Assembly: GCA_030220185.1 (NCBI GenBank) | Contig: JASPKZ010005710.1 | Coordinates: 558,001-622,000 of the forward strand | Length of the DNA stretch: 64,000 nt | Reading direction: 5' to 3' | From: Diploptera punctata | Lineage: Eukaryota; Arthropoda; Insecta; Blattodea; Blaberidae | Shown: one piece after another, positions 43,617 to 53,775 of the stretch | Position numbering within the stretch: the stretch's first letter is position 1 | Layout: each line of letters starts with the position of its first letter | The notes under the pieces: model-generated | The model's input: the letters and a program-made list of their open reading frames with translations, nothing else | What the model was told of the DNA's origin: nothing | Databases searched by the model: none | Position numbers and translations under genes: made by a program

Positions 43617-43946
43617 TCAAATATGATATTGGGGTTTTTCTCCATCACGCAAGATTTCCGAGAGATTCCATCCTTTTAGGCAGGAACCAAACATTTCAGA
43701 CTGGTGTTTGGAAAACTTTAAATCTCGTATAAGATCGTTAAGATCTTCTTGAGTCAATAAATGAGGTTCAGATGAACAGCTTTGTTCAAAAGTTATATCA
43801 CCAAAATCTGTTTCTTCTTCTTCCTTACTTCCATCAGAATCTGAGCTCTCTTCATCTAATGTTACATGTTCTGGAGGATTTCGTATGGGCAATTCTTCAC
43901 AATGTGGAACTGGTCTCATTACAGATTGCAAGTCAGGGTACACCAC
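43617..43946 (-). pseudogene. Uncharacterised acidic protein fragment
   Basis: A 109-codon frame: MVYPDLQSVMRPVPHCEELP, TLDEESSDSDGSKEEEETDF, DLNDLIRDLKFSKHQSEMFG and CLKGWNLSEIL. The pattern (acidic stretch, then LNDL(I/V)RDL..SK.....LGS.L..WNLL) resembles repetitive hypothetical proteins in arthropod genomes. The family is not recognised with certainty. It has no visible exon partners nearby, so it is probably a transposon-related or retroposed relic. Confidence 0.4.
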
Positions 43947-43994
43947 TGTATGTTTTAATTGTTACATAATCCCTTTAATGTTTGTTAAGCAGAA

Positions 43995-44160
43995 ATAACA
44001 GTCAGAGGAATCCATTAATTGAATAGCTTATCAGTATGATCCTAAAGGAAAGAGACATGTGGGGAGGCCGAGAAGGAGATGGAAGGAGACACTGTGATGA
44101 TGGAACAGGCACTTAGCCTAATCCATGAAATGGAGAAGAAGAAGATAAAGTATTTAAATT
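43995..44160 (+). pseudogene. LINE 3'-end fragment
   Basis: Plus-strand reading YDPKGKRHVGRPRRRWKET followed by stops and a GAA-rich tail (GAGAAGAAGAAGATAAAG). Confidence 0.65.
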
Positions 44161-44169
44161 TATAGGAAG

Positions 44170-45180
44170 AAATTTAAATATCTTTTCTTTTATGGAGTAG
44201 ATCTGCAGTTCTTCACGGATATCCTCGTTTCATATCTGGTCCATCCTAGTGCAGCCTTTTACTCTTCTTAAAAATTTCATCTCGGCTGCTTGGATTTTAC
44301 TTTCTTGTTTGGTAGTGGTAATCCAAGATGCACTCCCATACAAAAGGACAGGGACAGCCATTGTTTTATAAAATTTTAATTTTGTTTGTTTATGGGCTTT
44401 ATTATTCAATGTTCTATTTATTGTACCACAAATAGCTTGAAACTAATGTGTTTTGAGTTCAATATCTTTAATTATATTATTTTTGGTCTGGACATCTTAC
44501 CTCAATATTAATATTAATATTGAGGTAAGATGTCCAGACCAAAAATAATATAATTAAAATAACCTCAAAATATAACTTCCTAAAATTAAATATCAATATC
44601 TTTATCATACCCATAGCTGATGTCACATCCTAAATATTTAAAGTGGGATACTTGTTCAATAATTTTGTCTCTAATTACTATTTTTGCACGCAGAGTATTT
44701 CTTCCACAAAATGCCATTACTTTTGTTTTACTTATTGAAATTTTAAAATTATAATCGTTACATATTGCATTTAGTTTGTAAGCAGCCAATTGTAACAGAT
44801 CTTCATCATGGTGTAGTAAGAACTAAATCATCGGCGAAAAGTAAGTTATTAATACTTGAGTTATTGTTCAATCTAAGGCCTTTGTCCATTATAATTTTCC
44901 ATTGTTTCATAATGTCGTCGATATATATATTAAAAAGAGTGGGTGATAGAGTACACTCTTGTCTAACTCCTTGATTTATTAAAATTTCTTCTGACCTTTT
45001 CCATCAGTGGTAACTTAAAATGTTCCTATAGTATATGTGTAATTATTATAATATCTATAAAGGTTCTGGTTGGCCTCAAATTTCTTGAAAAGTTTTATCT
45101 TTAAGGGCGGGTAGAATTTAAGTTGGAATATATCTGACTTGCAATTGTCAATAATTGCACATTTTTCAGTTTTTATCACT
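44170..45180 (-). pseudogene. LINE reverse transcriptase fragment with FADD box
   Basis: Minus strand, from 5' to 3' of the element: GVRQECTLSPTLFNIYIDDI, then LLFADDLVL (RT catalytic FADD) at about 44820-44850, ISISKTKVMAFCGRNTLR, EQVSHFKYLGCDISYG, then the tail near 44210-44400. A 122-bp fold-back (44471-44592) interrupts it. Frameshifted. Confidence 0.8.
44471..44592. mobile_element. 122-bp PLE-like mini fold-back, 12-bp TSD
   Basis: TCAATATCTTTA at 44459-44470 and 44593-44604. A perfect 42-bp inverted repeat (ATTATATTATTTTTGGTCTG start; ATTGAGGTAAGATGTCCAG in the right arm) is followed by TAACCTCAAAATATAACTTCC. This is a variant of the common terminus. The left arm lacks that terminus. 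Confidence 0.93.
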
Positions 45181-45199
45181 ACTTTAGTTTCTTCATATA

Positions 45200-45390
45200 A
45201 GCCATAACAAGATACAGTGGAAAAAACATGTAGAAAGAATAGAAGAAAGTAGATTACCAAATAAAATCTTCCATTATTTTCCAAGAGGAAGAAGAGATGT
45301 CAGACGGCCTCGGAAGAGATAGTCTTAGATCTATTAGTGAAGATGGAACAGGCAACTCTTGCCTAAACCAGGAAGTGAAGAAGAAGAAGG
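45200..45390 (+). pseudogene. LINE 3'-end fragment
   Basis: Plus strand: IQWKKHVERIEESRLPNKIF, HYFPRGRRDVRRPRKR, then stops and the GAAGAAGAAGAAGGAAG tail. Confidence 0.7.
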
Positions 45391-45524
45391 AAGAAATTTA
45401 AGGAAAAGAATATATTTATTTTTATATTTAATTAATGTTGGGAAGTAAACATTATGAGGTATAATCATTAAAATTCATCGGAGAACATATTGTTTAAACA
45501 ACTCACCTCATAGGATTCATGCTT

Positions 45525-45572
45525 CCATGATATCGCGATTTCAAACATAGTCATGTTCATCGTCAGCCATAA
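45525..45572 (-). ncRNA. Hammerhead-like ribozyme motif (F2, left arm)
   Basis: Mirror copy of 45912-45959: UUAUGG/UCAUGG stem I, CUGACGA, extra U, GAACAU/AUGUUU stem II, GAA, AUC/GAU stem III, A at the cleavage position. Confidence 0.65.
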
Positions 45573-45911
45573 CTCCGACTGATGAAATTCTTCGGCCTTC
45601 AACTATTCTATTGTCGCCATCTTCAGTGCTGCCATCTATGGTTGAATTTATGAACTTCGAAATCAATGTAATTTCGTTAGGGATATCAAAATTCATTGAT
45701 CTATTTTTGTTTTTCTGAATGTATATTTTTTCTTTGGAATTGACAGTTTGGGAAAAAATATACATTCAGAAAAACAAAAATAGATCAATGAATTTTGATA
45801 TCCCTAACGAAATTACATTGATTTCGAAGTTCATAAATTCAACCATAGATGGCAGCACTGAAGATGGCGACAATAGAATAGTTGACGGCCGAAGAATTTG
45901 ATCAGTCGGAG

Positions 45912-45959
45912 TTATGGCTGACGATGAACATGATTATGTTTGAAATCGCGATATCATGG
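45912..45959 (+). ncRNA. Hammerhead-like ribozyme motif (F2, right arm)
   Basis: CUGACGA (45918-45924), extra U, stem II GAACAU/AUGUUU (45926-45931 with 45936-45941), GAA (45942-45944), stem III AUC/GAU with GC loop, A (45953) at the cleavage position, six-pair stem I. It overlaps the last codons of the endonuclease frame (DDEHDYV type). Confidence 0.68.
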
Positions 45960-46179
45960 AAGCATGAATCCTATGAGGTGAGTTCTTTAAACAATATGTT
46001 CTCCGATGAATTTTAATATTTATTTTTATTTTTCTGCAATTAAAATAAAACTTTGAAGTTGGATATCTCATGACATGGTTTCTGCTTATGTTCCCTTTTT
46101 CCAGTGATTGTCTCAATTACATTAAAATTTGGTATCTGATGATGAAATATATTTATTACAATTATTCTAGAAAATATTA

Positions 46180-46410
46180 AATTAATGTATTGACTTAGAC
46201 TTTCATGGCCTCGAGTTACTATGAGATGTTGAGAAGATTTCTGGGCTGTAGGCCGTGGTCTCGAGACTTGAAGTTCCCCGACGTTTTGCCAGAGACTGCG
46301 TCTGGCATCCTCAAGGGTTGTCACAACGTCGGGGAACTTGAAGCCTCGCGACCACGGCCTACAGCCTGGAAATGTTCCTCAACATCGTCATATCAAATTA
46401 ATGACTTTTA
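46180..46410. mobile_element. Fold-back family F10 with degenerate hammerhead-like core
   Basis: GGCTGTAGGCCGTGGTCTCG..AAGTTCCCCGACGTTTTGCC on the left returns inverted at 46325-46370. The minus strand near 46270-46310 reads UUGAGGA, U, GCCAGA/UCUGGC, AAAACGUC: hammerhead layout with C3 and G12 changed. AAATTAATG flanks at about 46171 and 46397. Confidence 0.7.
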
Positions 46411-46539
46411 TTGACTTTGAAACTATAATTTGTATAAACAGGGTCTGTATCAGATATTATAAACTTTTTCATAAAATAAAATAAAAATATACTGTGCAAT
46501 TATTTCTGTGTACTATGCTAATTTGCAGAACAATATATT

Positions 46540-46957
46540 GAACAATAGAAATAAAATGCTTGTGTTAAATGAAAAAGTGAAAGTGATTGAAAAACAAACT
46601 CTCAGTACGTGAAATAATTACTACATTTAAATGTGGAAAACCCAAGTTTATGAGATTTTAAAACACAAAGAAAAAATAATGAATGGATGGATGCAAGGAA
46701 ATGGTTAAAAAATAAATGCTCGAAAGTCAAGCTCTAGCTGTTGCTATATCCCTAGGGAGTAACGATTTCAAGGCATCTTCAGGTTGGTTGTCGACAATTT
46801 TAATAGACAACACAATGTAGTGTGGAATGAAATTTCCTGGGAATCAAAGGATGTGGACGAAAGTATAGTTAGTGAGTGGAAACCGAAACTTTAATTTCAG
46901 GATACACACCTAAGAGACATTTTTAATGCTGACGAAATGGGATTTTTTTTTGCGCGT
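46540..46957 (+). pseudogene. pogo/Tigger (CENP-B-like) transposase fragment
   Basis: Conceptual pieces across several frames: LNEKVKVIEKQ, YEILKHKEKIMN, WNEISWESKDVDESIVSEWK and DIFNADEMGFFF. The last contains the NADE(T/M)G(L/F) string with the first catalytic Asp of Tigger transposases. Stops and frameshifts throughout; it ends at the LINE at 46958. Confidence 0.75.
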
Positions 46958-47705
46958 TATTGTCACAGTTGCTCGTATATACTATACTTAACTTTGATTT
47001 AGCTCTTCTGGCACTTTCCGAAAATGATTTGCAACGATCAATTTATAATTTACAAAAAATAGGTGCCAAATTTAATATGGAAATATCAATTAACAAAACT
47101 AAAATTATGGTATTTCATGGGAAGGACCCCATACAAAGTAAAATCTGTCTCCAGAATAAAATTTTAGAGAGATCTAATCAATTTAAATATCTTGGATATT
47201 ATCTCTCTATCTGGGATGAAAAGGATATCCGTGAAAAAGTTACAAGTTATAATAAAAGTTTAGGAATTATTAATCAAGTTATGAAACCATCCCTTGTACA
47301 AAAAAACACCAGATTATGTTTATATAACACTTTGGCTAGACCAGTGTTGACCTATGGTAGTGAAGCATGGACACTAAGAAAACAACGAAAGCAGAATAAC
47401 GGCTTGTGAAATGAGATTCATGCGCAGAACAGCGGGTTACACCAGATGGGATCGGAAAAGGAACACCGATATCTTAAAAGAATTGAAGACTACGCCAATT
47501 TTTGGAATATATTAAACAGTACCAACTAAATTGGAAACACCATCTTGAAAGAATGAGTTCAAATCGGATCCCCAAAGCTGTTTATAATTATATACCAAGA
47601 GGACGAAGATCACTGGGCCGTCCTATGAAACGCTGGAGGGAAAATTTTCTATAGGATCGTAACAGGCCTTGGCCTAATAGTTGGAAGGAAGAAGAAGAAG
47701 AAGAA
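46958..47705 (+). pseudogene. LINE C-terminal region with GAA tail
   Basis: Frame 46960-47409: ISINKTKIMVFHGKDPIQSK, RSNQFKYLGYYLSIWDEKDI, RPVLTYGSEAWTL. After a frameshift at about 47390 it continues [20 protein letters not shown] and a [12 protein letters not shown] tail. 3' end TTTTCTATAGGATCGTAACA..GAAGAAGAAG. Nearly identical to 61600-62100. Confidence 0.88.
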
Positions 47706-47759
47706 CTTTCCAATGGCAGGGGAAGTACAATTAATCCAAGGTATATAAAAAGACATATA

Positions 47760-47880
47760 CAGTGCTCTATAATCTAAGATTGATTAATTTTTTTTATAAT
47801 GCGGAATGTTGTCTAATGTGGAAAAATGTATTGGTTCCATTCGATTCCGCTTTGAACAAGTTTTACTGTAATAATATGTA
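47760..47880 (+). repeat. Tigger-like element end
   Basis: TATAATGCGGAATGTTGTCT..TTGAACAAGTTTTACTGTAA ends in the CAGTAAAAC type inverted repeat (reverse complement) followed by TA. Only one end is present. Confidence 0.55.
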
Positions 47881-48004
47881 ATAATGACCAGAATCACCCA
47901 AAGCATCACATGTGGAACGAGGTATGACAGCTAACTCTGAATAAATATATATTTTAAAGGTAGTTGATTAAGGAATATGTTACAAGCTGCAAAGTCAGGA
48001 GTTC

Positions 48005-48215
48005 CGAATCCTGGTGGGGTCATGATTGGCCTAAACCCTGTGGTGGCACTCTGATCTTAGGATCAACTCAAATTTCTATCAGAAATATTTGCCACACATT
48101 TGTTTTGGGATAATGCAGCCATCACGCAGGGCTGTCAATCCAGCTGATATCTCATGCTGGTTGTCTAGGAAGGTTGGAGCCTTAACTTTCCACTAGCCCA
48201 AGGACCTCCTAAGCC
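48005..48215 (+). mobile_element. SINE family S-A (old copy)
   Basis: GGAGTTCCGAATCCTGGTGG, CCTAAACCCTGTGGTGGCAC, CATCACGCAGGGCTGTCAAT and GTTGTCTAGGAAGGTTGGAG follow the S-A order with many changes. Confidence 0.7.
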
Positions 48216-48324
48216 TGTAATTATCTTATATATTTTTTAAAAGTGATCCAAGGAATTTATTAAAAATGTAATGTCTCTTCAAATTATTATTTTATTAGCT
48301 AATACCCAGCATGCACTGCCATAA

Positions 48325-48515
48325 ATAAAATGTATATTTGAAGAGAAAAATTTTTGCCTAGACCGAAACTCAAACCCGGGACCCTTGGCTTTCCGGGCCA
48401 AGTGCTCTACCAACTGAGCTACCGAGGCGAGTTACGATTTAGACACAAATTTTTCTCTTATATACGTTGTAATTCCCTATCGCCAAATGCTTTTGAAACC
48501 ATTAAAATTAAATGT
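48325..48515 (-). mobile_element. S-T tRNA-headed SINE, antisense
   Basis: TATATTTGAAGAGAAAAATT, antisense unit (about 48355-48428: GCCTAGACCGAAACTCAAAC..CTGAGCTACCGAGGC), CACAAATTTTTCTCTTATAT and ACGTTGTAATTCCCTATCGC. Single arm. Confidence 0.8.
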
Positions 48516-49014
48516 GTTTCTATCTTTGGTTGAATAATTAAAGTAAATAATTATTATAAATTTATATCCTAATTATATTTAGATACCCCATGCTGATTAC
48601 CCGGTGTTGTCCAGGAATCTACTTATCCCGATTTTGGCATCAGTGAGCTAAAAGATAAAAATGGTTATTATGAGTTATCCATAAAAGATACATGCTGTCA
48701 TGGAATTTTTTGTAGATTTTTTTTTTTTTGATATTCAATTCTGTGTACATTAATTTGGTGTATTTGTTATGGTTAAGTCATTTAAGCATCCAAAAAAACA
48801 TGTTTTTCATTACAAAGGGTGATTTTTAAGGGTGAAGGAGTTTAGTGTTACAACTCTGTTACAGCCTAAAACCATGCTTGAAAACTCCTGAACATTTTGC
48901 AAAAAGCCCTATCGCGATCGGATGAATGGTGTAGTAATGCATAAAGCACAAGCAGACACAGACATACATTCTTTTTATACATGTAGATTAGAAATATTTA
49001 AATTCTTCTTCTTC

Positions 49015-49665
49015 TTCTACTACTACAAGGTTTAGGCTATGCAGCCTGTTCCGGCGAAGTTAAAAGTGGAGTCCATCTTCTACGTGGTCGGCCAACATCT
49101 CTTGTTCCTCTGGGATTATACAGGAAGGTTCTTTTTGGTATTCTTTCGTTGTTCATTCTCATTAAGTGTTCTGTCCATTTCTTATTATTTTCGCTGATTT
49201 TATCTTCAATTTTATATATATTTAATTCTTCTCGTATAGTTTCATTCCTTATTCTATCCGCTCTTGTGCATCCTTTCACATTACGTAAAAACAGCATTTC
49301 CGCAGTCTGTATCCTGCTTTTATCCCTTGATTTCATTATCCAGTTTTCACTTCCATACAACAACAAAGGAACAGCCATTGTTTTATATAACTTAAGTTTC
49401 GTATCTTTCCTTGTTTTCCGACCTAAGGTTCTTTTTATGGTTCCACAAATAGCCTGAAATGTATTTACTTTATTTTCTCTATAAGTTATATCACATCCTA
49501 AATATTGGAAATGTGATACTTGTTCTATTATTTTGTTATCCAGTACAATTTTTGATCTAATTCCATATTTACCAATAAATGCCATTACTTTTGACTTATT
49601 TATTGATATAGAAATATTTAAATTTGGTTTAAAATTATACAGACTATTTAACTCATGCCACAAAT
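49015..49665 (-). pseudogene. LINE C-terminal region, 208-codon open frame
   Basis: Minus strand: NISISINKSKVMAFIGKYGI, QVSHFQYLGCDITYRENK, PLLLYGSENWIMKSRDKSRI, MLFLRNVKGCTRADRIRNET, YNPRGTRDVGRPRRRWTPLL. Largest intact LINE piece of this family; the RT catalytic box is outside it. 3' end at 49003-49030 in a GAAGAAGAA/GTAGTA run. Confidence 0.88.
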
Positions 49666-50215
49666 GCTAGTCAGTGACCAATCATGTTTCAATGAATGTT
49701 GTTTTACAACCAATGACAGTCGTGTTTCACCTCGCTCTTTATCAGCTCCTGCTTTTGTGATAAAGAAAGCTCCTCCTTTTTAATGTTCTGAACAGGTCAA
49801 AGCATTATTTTTCTCCAACAAATACATTGAATATAGCAAATAATGAAAAGATTCCTTGATTTTACTGAGTTGTTTACTAAATAAATGAATAACCCGTAAT
49901 GTTGATTATGATATATAGTTTGATGTGTTTCATTATTTCTCCACTTGGGTGCACTCTTACAATATTGCGATATTATTTGGCAATAAATAATATGATCAAG
50001 CAGCAGTGAATGAACATAACCTCACATTTCTGATTTGTTTTCAAACATCGCCGTTTACATTAAATATATAAATATTTTAAAATAACTATAGTTGAACAAT
50101 GATTTGTGAGTAAACAGCTTAATTTTATTTGTTAAATAGTCCTAACAAATGCCACTCTTGATTTCCAAATTCTCTAGATAAATTGGAAATCACTCGTGAC
50201 ATTACTTATGAATAT
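49643..50215. repeat. Dispersed repeat R1, copy 1
   Basis: CTATTTAACTCATGCCACAA to GGAAATCACTCGTGACATTA. Copy 2 at 60040-60790 shares order and sequence (AAAGAAAGCTCCTCCTTTTT, AAACATCGCCGTTTACATTA). The end forms a hairpin (GATTTCCAAATT / AATTGGAAATC). Probably a non-autonomous DNA transposon; family not recognised. Confidence 0.65.
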
Positions 50216-50229
50216 TTTCCTGCAATAAA

Positions 50230-50395
50230 TTTACTTGAGTCAGTATCTTTGGATACTATCATCAGATCGTTCTGACTGTTAAGTTATCAGTGGATGTTGC
50301 TTCCTCTTCCCTCTTTAGGTAGACTTATGAACTTCCATATCAAATCCTTTTCCCTTGGAATTTCAGAATTCTTTGTTCTTGTGGATATAAATTTT
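50230..50395 (-). mobile_element. PLE tail fragment, family uncertain
   Basis: GGTAGACTTATGAACTTCCA, CCTTTTCCCTTGGAATTTCA and GAATTCTTTGTTCTTGTGGA run antisense like the SMNFEIP.. region of the PLE endonuclease tails (rfd. F5/F8), with a CATCAGATCG ribozyme-like remnant. Confidence 0.5.
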
Positions 50396-50650
50396 CTACC
50401 AACTCTCATGGAATTTTGGCCGGTATGGGACCAATGCCCATGCAGCATTATGAAGAATTTGGGTAGCTACAATGAATAGTAGCTTCAAGTTGAGATAAAC
50501 AGCTGGGGGACCTGACATGCTGACCATATCTCATACCCATATTGGCTGAATGATTGTCCACCTCTGTGATTAACACATATGGATGTAAGGCTACCAGCCA
50601 GATGGTAGGACAATGGTTTTCTAGGCATGTCTTGCCAAGGAATTTATGTA
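50395..50650 (+). mobile_element. SINE family S-B (old copy)
   Basis: CTCATGGAATTTTGGCCGGT, TAGTAGCTTCAAGTTGAGAT, CTGACATGCTGACCATATCT, ACACATATGGATGTAAGGCT. PLE sequence (GTATCTTTGGATACTATCAT to GTTCTTGTGGATATAAATTT, 50230-50395) lies just upstream. Confidence 0.7.
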
Positions 50651-50759
50651 CATACTAGCTAATATCCAGCATTCGTTGCTACACCTAAATAAATTATATA
50701 TTGAAGATAATTAAATTGTATGGTATACGCCGAGACAAACCAAACATGGCACTTGATTG

Positions 50760-51345
50760 TTAGTAAGTTTTTAATTTTGGATTTCAGGTAAACCTTCTCT
50801 TCTAAGTGTCAGGTTTTGCTGATTTTTGGTTAATACGTACCTCAGTTTATTTTAATAGGATATACTGAGTTTAGTTGTAAAACAGAAAATTGTGACCGCT
50901 AGAGTGATTTTTAGATTTTCACTTCAGGTAAACTCCTACACCTAATGGTTTTAGAGGGTCCAATTGTGAATCTAAACCATCCAGGGACCCACTCAAACAC
51001 ACAATAAAAAGTTTCATCAAAAATCAGTCTAGTTGTTTAGGCAGTTTTTAATTTCGGATTTCAGGTAAACCTCCACTTCAAGTTGTTAGATTTCACTAAT
51101 TTTTTGGTAATACCTACCTTGGTTTATTTTAATAGGATATACTGTGTTCCGTTGCAAAATATAAAAAATTGTGACTACTAGAGCGATTTTTAAATTTTCA
51201 CTTCAGGTGAACTACTACACCTAATGGTTTCAGAAGGTCCAATTGTAAAACTAAACCATCAAGGGACCCAATCAGATACACACAAAAAATTCCATCAAAA
51301 TCAATCCAGTCGTTTAGGAGGAGTAGAGTGACAAACACAAGTACA
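50760..51345 (+). repeat. Two direct copies of an approximately 285-bp unit
   Basis: TTTTAATTTTGGATTTCAGG (50771) and TTTTAATTTCGGATTTCAGG (51046) start corresponding stretches with GATATACTG(A/T)GTT(T/C), TTTCACTTCAGGT(A/G)AAC and ACACCTAATGGTTT(T/C)AGA. The end TCGTTTAGGAGGAGTAGAGT resembles the 3' tails of some insect retroelements. Confidence 0.7.
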
Positions 51346-51349
51346 GAAG

Positions 51350-51595
51350 AATTTATAACTAACTCACTGGCACTATCGAATCCGTAGGTTTATGGCCACA
51401 CAGACATAAGCTCTCCATACATCCCTATCCTGAGCCAATGTTTTCCAATCATCCCCTGTATAATCTATTTCCTTCAAATCATAGTTAATGATATTCTCCC
51501 ACCTCATTCGTGGTCTGGGTGTTTTCCCTCTGGTTTTCCTACAAGAAGCTTCCATGCACGTCTGTCATTCCCCATTCGTGACACATGCCCTGCAC
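51350..51595 (-). pseudogene. LINE C-terminal fragment
   Basis: Minus strand: [40 protein letters not shown] and VCVAINLRIR. Same family and 3' end as 29445-30178. Confidence 0.82.
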
Positions 51596-51606
51596 AGAAG
51601 AATTTA

Positions 51607-51893
51607 TATAGTAAGTAAAGTGATCCCACAACAGACCCGGAGGCCCTTGGGGTAGTAGGAGGTTAAGGCTCCCACTTTTTCTAGACAATCGGCACTCTAT
51701 GTCAGCCGGGTTGTCAGCCCTGCGTGACGGCCGGCTTTACCCCCAGAACAAACGTCTGGTACTCATTTCCGTTAGAGGCTGAGTCGACCCCAGGGCCATA
51801 GTGCTGCCAGAGGGTTTGGGTCAGTTTAAAAATCCTGACCCCAACAGGACTTGAACACTTGACCCTCCGGCTTGTAGCTCAGTGCTACGCGTC
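51607..51893 (-). mobile_element. SINE family S-A
   Basis: Minus strand: AGCACTGAGCTACAAGCCGG (head truncated), GTTCAAGTCCTGTTGGGGTC, then the complete body to GTCTGTTGTGGGATCACTTT. Confidence 0.85.
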
Positions 51894-51971
51894 CCCCAGA
51901 ATTTATATAAAGATTTATTATTTATTTAGCAACCTTCAATCCTGGAAATAGGCTGGTTATGAGAACTGTAG

Positions 51972-52232
51972 TACGCGCCGTAGTGTAGTGGTTAAGGCAC
52001 TGCGCTACAAGCCAGAAAGTTGAGGGTTCGAGTCCCGTGGAGGTCAGGATTTTTAAATTGACCTAAACCTCCTGGCGGCACTATGGTCCTGGGGTCGACT
52101 CAGCCTCTAATGGAAATGAGTACCAGACGCCTGTTCTGGGGTAAAGGCGGCTGTCATGCAGGGTTGACATGAAGTGCCGATTGTCTAGAAAAAGTGGGGT
52201 CTCCTGAGGCCTGTAATGGGATCACTTTACTT
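51972..52232 (+). mobile_element. SINE family S-A
   Basis: CGCGCCGTAGTGTAGTGGTT, GGTTCGAGTCCCGTGGAGGT, CTGACCTAAACC-type body with a deletion before GGGTCTCCTGAGGCCTGTAA. Ends TGGGATCACTTTACTTTA. Confidence 0.85.
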
Positions 52233-52334
52233 TATATGAGAACCTTCCATCCATCCATAGTAATTCTGCATTTTCATGCTATGGTTGCAGCTTTACTAGA
52301 GAATAATTGTAGGTGTGGTAGCTTCCCGTTGCTT

Positions 52335-52535
52335 TCCACACCGGTGAAGGATGATGATGATGATGGCCATATGATTTCGGGACCGTTTGGGCCTTAAAGT
52401 TTTCCTGACATTTGTCTTACAGGTGAGGAAAAACCCCGATAAAAACCTCACCCAGAAAAACTGCCCCGACCAGGGATCGAACCCAGGCCTGCTGCGTGAC
52501 AAGGCAGCACGCTACCTCGAGACCACAGCGGTGGA
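52335..52535 (-). mobile_element. SINE family S-C
   Basis: Minus strand: CCACCGCTGTGGTCTCGAGG, AGCGTGCTGCCTTGTCACGC, GGGTTCGATCCCTGGTCGGG, then TTTTCTGGGTGAGGTTTTTA. Truncated body. The duplicated-looking open frames here come from this SINE. Confidence 0.82.
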
Positions 52536-52539
52536 CTAT

Positions 52540-53480
52540 GAGAACCTTAGTGAACTTATATTTTGTATCACTTGTGTGTGGATGATGAAGACATTCACAT
52601 TTTAAGCTCCACATGTTGAGAATCCCTGTTTTAAAAGTTATTATACAATTTGTGAACTCTAATTATGTATAACATTCAATTACTTCTTTTTTAATTACAT
52701 ACCATTGTTATTAGTATTTAGCAACTCTCATTACTTATCTGTACAATAAATATATTGGGCTATTTTACCAAGTCTATTTTATATAAAATACATTATGTTT
52801 ATATTCTCCCTGCTTTATTCACATTCATTCTCAATAGCAAAAACAATGGAGGAATTTTACTTCAGAGGTAAGTAATAACATACATTCATTTTGAGTTGGG
52901 AAATGATTAATTTCTTTTATTCGCATATCACTTTCTGCGTCCAATTAATCTACTGTCATTATCCTCCACATCTCTTGACACTCATTCCAGTATTTTTCTT
53001 GGGAATCTGTCTTCTGTCGTTCTTTTTACATGACCATATCATTTTAAGTGTTTGTTTTTTATGAAATCACACTCAGGAGAGAGGCTCATTTCCAGATAGT
53101 GATGGCCGGGCCATTGAGCCTGTTTTTTTTTTGTAAATTTTGGTAACCTTATGTACCATCATTCGTCCTTGAAATAATCCATTACCGCTGCTACAATTCC
53201 AGATCCCGATTCCCCTTCTGTCACTCAGTGTGAAAATAGCAGATGGTAAAGAAAGTAGTATTTTTAGTGATAGTAAGAGTGACTTTAGAAACAGTGTTAG
53301 AAATAAGAAGATAAGTCACCAAAAATAATGATAATCAGCGACAAGAATGAAAGATTTTGATTTTTATTACTTTCATAACCACAGATCTTTTTAATATGTT
53401 AATCGGTATATGAAATTAAACTACATGATTGGAACAGGCCATTGGGCTTAATCCTTGTTGTTGATGATGAAATTAAACTA
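52540..53480. other. AT-rich sequence, nothing recognised
   Basis: Possible old LINE scrap near 52930-53045 (minus, C-terminal-like), otherwise no signatures. Confidence 0.4.
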
Positions 53481-53484
53481 GATG

Positions 53485-53775
53485 GGGGCATGCCATAGTG
53501 TAGTGGTTAAGGCCGAGGGTTCAAGTCCCGGTGGGGTCAGGATCGTCAGGATTTTTAAACTGACCAAAACCTTCTGGCGACACTATGGCGCTGGAGTCGA
53601 CTCAGCCTGTAACGGAAATGAGTACCAGATGCTTGTTCTGGGGGTAAAGGCAGCCGTCATGCAGGGCTGACAACCTGGCTGACATCAAGTGCTTATTGTC
53701 TAGAAAAAGTCGGATCCTTAACCTCCTTCTACCCCAAGGGCTTCTCAAGGCCTATAGTGGATTACTTTACTTTAC
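53485..53775 (+). mobile_element. SINE family S-A
   Basis: GCATGCCATAGTGTAGTGGT, GGTTCAAGTCCCGGTGGGGT (head shortened), body CTGACCAAAACCTTCTGGCG to GCAGGGCTGACAACCTGGCT and GATTACTTTACTTTACT. Confidence 0.82.

Larger units (their letters stand above)
45425..46015. mobile_element. PLE fold-back family F2, 14-bp TSD
   Basis: ATATTTATTTTTAT at 45411-45424 and 46016-46029. The left arm has the full terminus (TTGGGAAGTAAACATTATGA); the right arm stops in the loop. Arms of about 285 bp meet at about 45730 in the coding tail. Both encode [20 protein letters not shown] and NSTIDGSTEDGDNRIV. Confidence 0.93.

Noticed and set aside
53482..53670. 62-codon frame, similar to one at 31874-32089
   Set aside because: Reading of SINE S-A, which gives similar frames in other copies.
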